The notes below the pieces were generated by a model. That model worked only from the letters and a program-made list of their open reading frames with translations, was not told the origin of the DNA and searched no databases. Both the position numbers and the translations under genes were made by a program. This document shows, piece by piece, positions 57,587 to 64,000 of a stretch of DNA of 64,000 nucleotides. The stretch is from Paenibacillus sinopodophylli (lineage in GTDB: Bacteria; Bacillota; Bacilli; Paenibacillales; Paenibacillaceae), in NCBI RefSeq assembly GCF_005930355.1, contig NZ_VDBO01000001.1:1027339-1091338 (forward strand). Direction: 5' to 3'. Every line of letters starts with the position of its first letter. Position 1 is the stretch's first letter.

Positions 57587-58291
57587 TTACGCTTGCTCCT
57601 GTGACAGCGTGCGCCATGCTTCTGCTGCGGCGCGCTGCTCTGCTTCCTTCTTCGTCCTTCCGCTGCCGACGCCGAATCGTTCCTCGCCGAGGTAGACCTC
57701 CACAACAAATTCACGATCATGTGCAGGTCCCCGCTCCTCAATGATCCGATATTCGACTGCGCCGAGACCGTGATGCTGAGAGCGTTCCTGAAGCTTGGAC
57801 TTGGAATCCTTCACTAGGAGGCCGTAATCATTGGATTCGACGAAAGGAAACATGTGCTCGTTAAGGAAAGCCCTCGTCTGCTCAATTCCTGCATCCAGAA
57901 ATATCGCACCGACAAAGGACTCGAATAAATCCGCCAGCAACGCTTGCCGTTGCCGGCCTCCTAGCTGTTCCTCGCCCCGACCAAGCAACACATGTGAGCC
58001 AAGCTCCAAGCGTTCCGCGAACTGTGCAAGCGATGGCTCGCATACGATGGAAGCACGCATTCTCGTAAGCTCGCCTTCCGGCCTCTGTGGATAAGTAGCG
58101 AACAAGTATTCCGATACAAGAAGCTGCAGCACGGCATCGCCCAAAAATTCCAAACGTTCATTATCTTGGGCAGAGCCGCGCTTATGCTCATTCACATAAG
58201 AAGTATGAGTGAAGGCCTGCTTCAGCAGCTTCGTCCGCTTAAAGCTAAGCTGCAGTCGTTGCTGCAGCTCGTAGAAGGAATCACGCTTCAT
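57587..58291 (-). CDS. rnc: Ribonuclease III
   Basis: A 234-residue dsRNA endonuclease. The RNase III signature [17 protein letters not shown] is in the N-terminal half, and a dsRNA-binding domain ([20 protein letters not shown]) follows. The start overlaps the fabF stop by 11 bases, suggesting coupled translation; the ribosome site is weak. It processes rRNA and SRP RNA. Confidence 0.96.
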   Translation of the reverse strand: MKRDSFYELQQRLQLSFKRTKLLKQAFTHTSYVNEHKRGSAQDNERLEFLGDAVLQLLVSEYLFATYPQRPEGELTRMRASIVCEPSLAQFAERLELGSHVLLGRGEEQLGGRQRQALLADLFESFVGAIFLDAGIEQTRAFLNEHMFPFVESNDYGLLVKDSKSKLQERSQHHGLGAVEYRIIEERGPAHDREFVVEVYLGEERFGVGSGRTKKEAEQRAAAEAWRTLSQEQA

Positions 58292-59522
58292 AAACTTTCA
58301 TCACGATCGATGCATTATGGCCACCAAAGCCGAATGAGTTAGACAATGCCGTTCTCACATTCGCTTCACGCGGTTTATTCGGCACATAATCAAGATCGCA
58401 TTCTGGATCCGGATTGTCCAAGTTGATGGTTGGTGCAATAATGCCGTTTTTGAGTGTCAAGCCAAGAATAACAGCTTCAACGCCGCCAGCAGCACCAAGC
58501 AAGTGGCCCGTCATCGACTTCGTCGAGCTGACAGCTACTTTATACGCATGGTCGCCAAGCGCTTTCTTGATTGCCTTCGTCTCTGAGCGATCTCCTACTG
58601 GTGTAGAAGTACCGTGAGCATTAATGTAATCAATGTCAGATGCTTCGATTCCAGCATCCTTCAACGCTTTCACCATACAGCGTGCAGCACCGTCGGGATC
58701 AGGCTCGGTCATGTGGTGAGCGTCGCCGCTCATACCATAGCCAATAACCTCAGCATAGATCTTCGCGCCGCGCGCTTGCGCGTGTTCCAGTGATTCAAGT
58801 ACCAGTACGCCAGCACCTTCACCCATTACGAAGCCATCACGATCAACATCGAACGGGCGGCTTGCTTTCTCGGGCTCATTATTCCGCACGGACATTGCAC
58901 GCATAGAACAGAAACCAGCCATGCCAGTCGGTCTGATTGTCGCTTCAGCGCCGCCTGCTATCATAACATCAGCATCTCCACGTTGAATCAATTTGAAGGA
59001 ATCACCGATGGAATGTGTGCCTGTCGCACATGCGGTAACCGCTGTACTATTCGGACCTTTAGCACCTGTAAGCATCGAGACCTGGCCGGAAGCCATGTTC
59101 GCGATCATCATCGGGATGAAGAACGGGCTTACGCGCTTAGGGCCCTTCTCCAGCAATATGTTATGCTGATCTTCCCATGTACCAAGACCGCCAATTCCTG
59201 AGCCTACCATTACCCCTACACGTTCTGGATCGGCATTCTGACCAATTTGCAAATCTGCATCTTTAACGGCCAATTGACTTGCCACTGCTGCGAACTGAAC
59301 GAAACGATCCATTCTGCGCGCTTCCTTTTTGTCTAAACCATATTCCTCGGGTACGAAGTTTTTAACTTCAGCCGCTATATAAGTAGGGTATTCGGAGAAA
59401 TCGAAAGCCTCAACAACCGATACGCCTGACTTTCCTTCCAACAGGTTTCCCCAGAATTGCTCCAAATCAGAACCTAGCGAAGTAATAACGCCCATACCTG
59501 TAACCACAACTCGTTGTTTCAT
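58281..59522 (-). CDS. fabF: Beta-ketoacyl-ACP synthase II
   Basis: A 413-residue elongating condensing enzyme. Catalytic Cys165 is in [13 protein letters not shown], with the two His residues in [11 protein letters not shown] and [13 protein letters not shown] at 59522 has AGAGGTG 6 bases upstream. It is last in the fab cluster, separated from acpP by almost 300 bases that hold an odd structured element. Confidence 0.96.
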   Translation of the reverse strand: MKQRVVVTGMGVITSLGSDLEQFWGNLLEGKSGVSVVEAFDFSEYPTYIAAEVKNFVPEEYGLDKKEARRMDRFVQFAAVASQLAVKDADLQIGQNADPERVGVMVGSGIGGLGTWEDQHNILLEKGPKRVSPFFIPMMIANMASGQVSMLTGAKGPNSTAVTACATGTHSIGDSFKLIQRGDADVMIAGGAEATIRPTGMAGFCSMRAMSVRNNEPEKASRPFDVDRDGFVMGEGAGVLVLESLEHAQARGAKIYAEVIGYGMSGDAHHMTEPDPDGAARCMVKALKDAGIEASDIDYINAHGTSTPVGDRSETKAIKKALGDHAYKVAVSSTKSMTGHLLGAAGGVEAVILGLTLKNGIIAPTINLDNPDPECDLDYVPNKPREANVRTALSNSFGFGGHNASIVMKVYEA

Positions 59523-59600
59523 TCGATTCACCTCTATATCCAGCATTTTTTATTTGCATATGGCTTTGCCTCATACCGCTAAGCCCATGATGCCTCTTGC

Positions 59601-59689
59601 GTATACCCTGCTTATATTTCTCGGTAAATCAGAGACATTTCCGTTCAAGTACGGCAGCGCCTTTACGCTTGAAATATAAGGAGGTATAC
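59601..59689. repeat. Structured inverted-repeat element between acpP and fabF
   Basis: Arms GTATACCCTGCTTATATTTC (59601-59620) and GAAATATAAGGAGGTATAC (59671-59689) pair over 10 + 7 bases around a small internal loop. The 50-base centre holds two further hairpins (CGG-T-AAAT / ATTTCCG and TTCAAG / CTTGAA). Read on the plus strand the right arm contains a perfect AAGGAGG with an ATG 6 bases later, but that opens only a 4-codon frame. On the minus strand it lies in the fabF leader, about 80 bases upstream of its start. I do not recognise it; it may be a regulatory RNA or a small palindromic insertion. Confidence 0.75.
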
Positions 59690-59783
59690 ATGCCCTGCGA
59701 TTAAAGCCACTTGTAAATGCTTGTTTATGTAAAAGCTGTAACGCTTCCATTATTAGTCATAATAAAATGGCCAAGATGGAGAG

Positions 59784-59810
59784 AAGTCCCGTTTATTAAA
59801 AACGGGACTT
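59784..59810 (-). terminator. Stem-loop after acpP, possibly a partial terminator
   Basis: A perfect 11-base stem (AAGTCCCGTTT / AAACGGGACTT) with a 5-base loop begins 8 bases after the acpP stop. No T-run follows on the minus strand (CTCTCC), so it may only attenuate or protect the acpP mRNA 3' end. Confidence 0.55.
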
Positions 59811-59817
59811 GTCCTTC

Positions 59818-60051
59818 TTACGTATGAGATTGTATGTATTTAACTACTTCTCCCACAGTGGTGATAGTCTCTGCATCTTCATCAGAGATTTCCATATCAA
59901 ACTCGTCTTCCAGCTCCATGACCAATTCAACGACATCAAGAGAGTCAGCGCCGAGGTCATCTTTAAATGAAGCTTCTAGTGTAACTTCAGCTTCGTCAAC
60001 GCCAAGTCGGTCGATGACAATGCGTTTCACGCGATCTACTACTTCGGACAT
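59818..60051 (-). CDS. acpP: Acyl carrier protein
   Basis: A 77-residue acidic carrier. The phosphopantetheine Ser37 is in the invariant [10 protein letters not shown] motif, and helices fit ACP. ATG has GGAGG 8 bases upstream. It carries growing acyl chains to fabG, fabF and plsX partners encoded beside it. Confidence 0.98.
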   Translation of the reverse strand: MSEVVDRVKRIVIDRLGVDEAEVTLEASFKDDLGADSLDVVELVMELEDEFDMEISDEDAETITTVGEVVKYIQSHT

Positions 60052-60072
60052 CCGGTTCACCTCCTCCATGGT

Positions 60073-60078
60073 ATTATA
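60073..60078 (-). promoter_or_regulatory. Possible internal promoter -10 of acpP
   Basis: A perfect TATAAT on the minus strand about 22 bases upstream of acpP in the 91-base gap after fabG. No convincing -35 at 17 bases. An extra promoter would fit the high demand for ACP. Confidence 0.45.
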
Positions 60079-60142
60079 CGAGAATTAAAGATAAAATGCC
60101 ATACGTAACCGTTTTAATTCCGCTTAAAGGATTAAATCAGCA

Positions 60143-60892
60143 TTACATATACATGCCGCCGTCTACGTGAATCGTCTGTCCAGTCATGTAGGCTGAAGCA
60201 TCCGAAGCGAGAAAACGAACCGCATTTGCGATGTCGCTCGGGTCACCGAGACGGGCAAGCGGAATTTGGCCAGCAAGAGACTGACGCATTTCTTCCGGAA
60301 GTTTATCCGTCATTTCGGTTTGAATAAATCCTGGGGCAACACAGTTGACAGTGATGCCCCGGGAAGCAAGCTCGCGTGCGCTAGCCTTAGTCAAACCAAT
60401 TACGCCAGCTTTCGCTGCCACATAGTTAGCTTGTCCAGGGTTTCCGAGCACACCAACAACAGACGAGATGTTGATGATGCGGCCAAAGCGCTGCTTCATC
60501 ATGGGACGCGTGACAGCTTTGATACCATTGAATACGCCCTTGAGGTTCGTCTCAATAACTTGATCAAATTCGTCTTCCTTCATTCGCATGATTAGATTAT
60601 CTCTTGTAATGCCCGCATTATTCACTAGAATGTCAACGGCGCCAAATTGCTCGATAACTTCTTTAACCATTGCATCGAACTCATCCGACTTCCCGACATT
60701 CGCTTTAATAATAATAGCGCGTCTGCCAAGCGCTTCAACAGCTTGAGCTGTTTCTGCGGCCGCCGCCTCACTGCCTGAATAATTGATGGCTACGTCTGCT
60801 CCCGCCTCTGCCAGCGCGACAGCAATCGATCTTCCGATTCCTCGTGAAGCGCCCGTTACGAGTGCTTTCTTGCCTTCTAAGCTTGCAAACAT
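60143..60892 (-). CDS. fabG: 3-oxoacyl-ACP reductase
   Basis: A 249-residue short-chain dehydrogenase. The cofactor loop TGASRGIG is at residues 14-21, NNAG follows, and the catalytic Ser-Tyr-Lys set includes SSVVG and YVAAK. Reduces beta-ketoacyl-ACP with NADPH. GGAGG precedes the ATG. Confidence 0.97.
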   Translation of the reverse strand: MFASLEGKKALVTGASRGIGRSIAVALAEAGADVAINYSGSEAAAAETAQAVEALGRRAIIIKANVGKSDEFDAMVKEVIEQFGAVDILVNNAGITRDNLIMRMKEDEFDQVIETNLKGVFNGIKAVTRPMMKQRFGRIINISSVVGVLGNPGQANYVAAKAGVIGLTKASARELASRGITVNCVAPGFIQTEMTDKLPEEMRQSLAGQIPLARLGDPSDIANAVRFLASDASAYMTGQTIHVDGGMYM

Positions 60893-60907
60893 CCAATCGC
60901 CTCCATC

Positions 60908-61846
60908 CTAAAGTTCATGCACCTGCAGCGCTTCAAGAGCAGCTACACTGTTGATCGAAATGACGCGTACATTTTTATCGATCTTTTTGATCAAGCCAGC
61001 TAGTACCGTTCCCGACCCAATCTCAACAAAAGTTTCAACGCCCTGCTCAATCAAATAACGAACGCTGTCTTCCCATAGCACTGGTGAGTACACCTGCCGA
61101 GCGAGCAGCCCGCGAATCTCATCGGCTGCAACAACCGACTTGGCCGTTACATTCGCGATGACAGGTATAGCTGCATCGTTCATACGAACATCTGCAAGCT
61201 GCGTATGAAGTTTATCCGCCGCAGGCTTCATAAGGGAGGAATGGAAAGGACCGCTCACTTCGAGCGGAATAACCCGCTTAGCGCCAGCTTCTTCTTTGCC
61301 GCGCTGAACGACCGCTTCTACGCCTGCTGCTGAGCCGGATACAACGATTTGTCCAGGGCAGTTCACATTCGCAAGCTCAACTGCCGTACCTGCCGCTGTA
61401 ATGGACGCGCAAAGCGCAGCCAGCGTTTCACGCTCTGCGCCAAGCACGGCAGCCATAGCACCTTGTCCACTTGGAACAGCTTGCTCCATGAATTGTCCAC
61501 GCGCACGTACAGTGCGGACAGCATCCTCGAATGAAAGCACGCCCGCTGCAACAAGAGCGCTGTATTCGCCCAAGCTGTGTCCCGCTACATAATCAGGCTT
61601 CAAGCCGCGCCCTTCCAAAGCTGCGAGCAAAGCCACACTCACCGTAAGCAGTGCAGGCTGCGTATTGGCAGTCTGTTTCAGATGGTCCTCCGGCCCTTCA
61701 AATATAATGCTGCTAAGGGAGAAGCCGAGTGCTTCATCTGCTTGTTCAAAAACCACACGTGATTGGTCGAAAGTATCGAATGCATCCTTACCCATTCCAA
61801 CGGACTGAGCACCTTGACCTGGAAAAACAAATGCTATTTTACTCAA
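60908..61846 (-). CDS. fabD: Malonyl-CoA:ACP transacylase
   Basis: A 312-residue transacylase. It begins with FVFPGQGAQSVGMGKD, has active Ser91 in GHSLGEYSALVA and His in GPFHSSLMKP. The start is TTG with AGGAGG 8 bases upstream. Provides malonyl-ACP for FabH and FabF. Confidence 0.96.
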   Translation of the reverse strand: MSKIAFVFPGQGAQSVGMGKDAFDTFDQSRVVFEQADEALGFSLSSIIFEGPEDHLKQTANTQPALLTVSVALLAALEGRGLKPDYVAGHSLGEYSALVAAGVLSFEDAVRTVRARGQFMEQAVPSGQGAMAAVLGAERETLAALCASITAAGTAVELANVNCPGQIVVSGSAAGVEAVVQRGKEEAGAKRVIPLEVSGPFHSSLMKPAADKLHTQLADVRMNDAAIPVIANVTAKSVVAADEIRGLLARQVYSPVLWEDSVRYLIEQGVETFVEIGSGTVLAGLIKKIDKNVRVISINSVAALEALQVHEL

Positions 61847-61869
61847 GAGTGGTTCCTCCTAAATTGTTA

Positions 61870-62856
61870 TTACCACACTAGGACAGAAGCGCCCCAAGTC
61901 AACCCGCCGCCGAAGCCAACGAGCACAATACGGTCGCCTTCCTTCACCCGTCCCTGCTCAACTGCTTCCGCAAGTGCTACAGGTATGGATGCGGATGACA
62001 TATTACCGTATTTGTCCAAATTTATCATCGCTTTGTCTTCAGACAGATTCAGCCTGTTCAGTGCGGATTGAATGATTCGGATATTCGCTTGATGGGGAAC
62101 GAGAAGATCGACATCTTCTTTGGCTATACCAGCCTTCTGCAGCGCATCCTCAGCCACGCTTCCCATAATTCTAACTGCGAATTTGAATACATCATTGCCT
62201 GCCATATAAATATAATGCTGCTTAGTCTGAATGCTCTCTTCCGTAGCAGGGATGCGTGACCCGCCGCCGCTTACTTTGAGAAGCTCACCGCCGCTGCCAT
62301 CCGCACCAAGCTCGAAGGAGCGGAACCCGCGTCCCTCTTCTACATGGCCTAGAACAACAGCGCCCGCACCATCACCGAATAGAATACAGGTATTACGGTC
62401 TGTGTAATCCGTTATGCGTGACAGCGTCTCCGCCCCTACGACGAGCACATGCTTGTACATGCCGCTTGCGATCATACTCGAACCAGTTGCAAGTCCATAT
62501 ATAAAGCCGGAGCAAGCAGCAGATAAATCGAATGCTGCAGCTTTCTTAGCTCCCAGCTTATCCTGAAGCAAACAAGCTGTCGAAGGAAAGAACATGTCTG
62601 GCGTGATGGTTGCAACGATAATCAGATCAATATCCTCAGCTGTAAGACCTGCTGCTGCAATTGCCGCACGCGATGCATGAAGAGCGAGATCGGACGTTGC
62701 TTCTTCAGTAGCTGCAATACGACGTTCTTTAATACCTGTACGCGTGACGATCCATTCATCATTCGTCTCAACCATTGCTTCTAGCTCTTTGTTCGACAAA
62801 ATACGTTCAGGAACGTATTTGCCTGTACCGATAATTCCTACAGGATGTAAACCCAT
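61870..62856 (-). CDS. fabH: Beta-ketoacyl-ACP synthase III
   Basis: A 328-residue initiating condensing enzyme. The catalytic triad is Cys115 (AACSGFIY), His in VPHQANIRI and Asn in KYGNMSSAS. It starts fatty acid chains from acyl-CoA primers, with a branched-chain preference in this group. The ATG at 62856 is one choice; a GTG at 62865, directly after the plsX TGA, would add three residues and is equally possible. Confidence 0.94.
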   Translation of the reverse strand: MGLHPVGIIGTGKYVPERILSNKELEAMVETNDEWIVTRTGIKERRIAATEEATSDLALHASRAAIAAAGLTAEDIDLIIVATITPDMFFPSTACLLQDKLGAKKAAAFDLSAACSGFIYGLATGSSMIASGMYKHVLVVGAETLSRITDYTDRNTCILFGDGAGAVVLGHVEEGRGFRSFELGADGSGGELLKVSGGGSRIPATEESIQTKQHYIYMAGNDVFKFAVRIMGSVAEDALQKAGIAKEDVDLLVPHQANIRIIQSALNRLNLSEDKAMINLDKYGNMSSASIPVALAEAVEQGRVKEGDRIVLVGFGGGLTWGASVLVW

Positions 62857-62865
62857 TTCGCACAC

Positions 62866-63855
62866 TCACTTCCCGTTTATTTCTGCTGCAATTGTTTCGA
62901 TCAGTTGACCTTGGAGAGCGGTTCTAGCTTGCCTAACCGCATTCTTTACTGCAAGAGCATCAGACGAGCCATGACACTTGACGACCAGCCCATTCAAGCC
63001 TAGAAGTGGTGCGCCGCCATGCTCCTTGTAATCCATTCGCTTCTTGAGCGGCCTTAGCTTAGGCAGCATGACTGCTGCTGCGAGCTTCGTCAGCAGTGTT
63101 TGGCTGAACGCTTCTTTGAGCGAAGTGAAGATGGTACCTGCTGCGCCTTCCATTGCTTTCAGCATAATATTGCCTGCAAAGCCGTCGCACACAAGCACAT
63201 CGCAATTGCGGTTGAGAACATCTCTAGCTTCAACGTTGCCGATGAAATTAACTGGTGCCTGCTCAAGCAGCGCGTATGCCGCCTTAGCCATCTCATTGCC
63301 CTTCATCGCTTCTGTTCCTACGTTCAGCAGTCCTACTCTCGGATTCTCAAGACCGTGAACCTTTGTCCGATAAATGCTGCCCATTATGGCGTATTGCACC
63401 AGATGCTCGGGCTTCGCATCCATATTCGCGCCCAAATCCAAAGTAAGAATGCCTACATCATCCATCGTTGGCATCATAGGTGCGAGCGCCGGCCTTTCAA
63501 TGCCGTCCATTCTTCCCACCACTAGCAAGCCTGTCGCCATCAGTGCGCCAGTATTGCCAGCGGAGAGCATCGCATCCGCTTGCTTCTCCCGAACGAGCTG
63601 TCCAGCTACGACCATAGATGCGCCTTTCTTGCGGCGTACCGCTTTCACAGGCTCATCATCAGGGCCGATAATCTCGTCAGCATGGCATATCGTTATATTC
63701 GATGGCTTCTGCCCTTTTATCAACGGTTCAATCACAGACGTGTCGCCAACAAGCAGCAATTCCGTATCCGGCCATTGTGCTGCTGCTTCCAGCGCTCCCT
63801 GTACGATTAATCCTGGAGCATTATCGCCGCCCATAGCATCAATAGCGATCCGCAC
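62866..63855 (-). CDS. plsX: Phosphate acyltransferase PlsX
   Basis: A 329-residue enzyme that makes acyl-phosphate from acyl-ACP for phospholipid synthesis. RIAIDAMGGDNAPGLIVQG is the N-terminus; LDLGANMDAKPEHLVQYA and DGFAGNIMLKAMEG are family motifs. GTG start after AAGGAGGAG. It overlaps the fapR end by 17 bases, matching the B. subtilis fapR-plsX pair. Confidence 0.96.
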   Translation of the reverse strand: MRIAIDAMGGDNAPGLIVQGALEAAAQWPDTELLLVGDTSVIEPLIKGQKPSNITICHADEIIGPDDEPVKAVRRKKGASMVVAGQLVREKQADAMLSAGNTGALMATGLLVVGRMDGIERPALAPMMPTMDDVGILTLDLGANMDAKPEHLVQYAIMGSIYRTKVHGLENPRVGLLNVGTEAMKGNEMAKAAYALLEQAPVNFIGNVEARDVLNRNCDVLVCDGFAGNIMLKAMEGAAGTIFTSLKEAFSQTLLTKLAAAVMLPKLRPLKKRMDYKEHGGAPLLGLNGLVVKCHGSSDALAVKNAVRQARTALQGQLIETIAAEINGK

Positions 63856-64000
63856 GTGTGTCTCCTCCTTCAGTATCTGTGTCTCCCGCGGACCGATAAA
63901 TCACAAAATTACCTTGAAATACCATTTCATCGCCTACATAGGTGAACAGCTCAACCTTCGCTTTGTTTCGCTCTCCCGATATGGACCTCACGTATGCTTT
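63839..64000 (-). CDS. fapR: Fatty acid and phospholipid regulator FapR, C-terminal end
   Basis: The last 53 codons of a gene that runs off the window end. KVELFTYVGDEMVFQGNFVI and IYRS match the C-terminal hot-dog domain of FapR, followed by a hydrophilic tail that ends in TRADRY. The hot-dog domain binds malonyl-CoA, and FapR represses the fap regulon in Bacillus. Being upstream of plsX supports the call. The DNA-binding domain is not visible. Confidence 0.85.
   Translation of the reverse strand, partial: KAYVRSISGERNKAKVELFTYVGDEMVFQGNFVIYRSAGDTDTEGGDTRADRY

Noticed and set aside
59684..59704. Plus-strand mini-frame (ATG plus three codons, then TAA) after a perfect AAGGAGG between acpP and fabF
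   Set aside because: Four codons are too short to call a gene, and the ribosome-site-like bases are part of the inverted repeat arm.
1..64000. CRISPR arrays, insertion sequences, prophage genes, tRNA or rRNA genes, metabolite riboswitches
   Set aside because: No regular spaced repeats, transposase or phage proteins, cloverleaf sequences or known aptamer cores were recognised on either strand.

Overview
The window is a low-to-mid GC Bacillales chromosome segment. Gene order (fapR-plsX-fabH-fabD-fabG-acpP-fabF-rnc-smc-ftsY-ylxM-ffh-rpsP-khpA-rimM-trmD-rplS-lepB-rbgA-rnhB ... sucCD-dprA-topA-trmFO-hslVU-codY-flgB) matches the Bacillus subtilis backbone, with differences that point to Paenibacillaceae (Paenibacillus or Cohnella-like; this is inference from synteny and protein style, not a search). 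Almost everything is on the minus strand, so transcription runs from high to low coordinates. Only a comM-like ATPase (about 40.0-41.6 kb) and a surface CAP-domain protein (about 47.3-48.7 kb) are on the plus strand.

Region 1 (1-29.3 kb) is one continuous fla/che operon read from flgB down to fapA: rod and basal body (flgB, flgC, fliE, fliF), switch and export ATPase (fliG, fliH, fliI, fliJ), motE/ylxF, hook building (fliK, flgD, a TIGR02530-type protein, flgE, swrD), fliL, switch and CheY-P phosphatase (fliM, fliY), cheY, the export gate (fliO, fliP, fliQ, fliR, flhB, flhA), the placement GTPase/ATPase pair (flhF, flhG), chemotaxis (cheB, cheA, cheW, cheC, cheD), a small membrane protein, sigD and fapA (cut by the window start). 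Many genes overlap by 4-14 bases.

Region 2 (29.3-39.7 kb) holds codY, the HslUV protease, the tRNA methyltransferase trmFO, topoisomerase I, dprA and succinyl-CoA ligase sucCD. The xerC/codV recombinase gene found between trmFO and hslV in B. subtilis is not there. Region 3 (39.7-46.7 kb) has comM (plus strand) facing yraN, then a free-standing FlhB C-terminal-domain protein (YlqH) overlapping a FliK-like protein (YlqG), rnhB, rbgA and lepB. Region 4 (46.7-53.7 kb) has rplS with a structured leader, the SLH/CAP surface protein, trmD, rimM, khpA, rpsP, ffh, ylxM and ftsY. Region 5 (53.7-64 kb) is smc, rnc and the fatty-acid/phospholipid cluster fabF, acpP, fabG, fabD, fabH, plsX and the 3' end of fapR (cut by the window end).

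No mobile element, CRISPR array, tRNA, rRNA or clear metabolite riboswitch was seen. The least explained items are a roughly 90-base structured inverted-repeat element between acpP and fabF, the YlqG/YlqH pair that looks like an uncoupled copy of the flagellar FliK/FlhB specificity switch, and inverted repeats around likely promoters (dprA, sucC/comM, rimM). I did not find a convincing wholly new multi-gene system.
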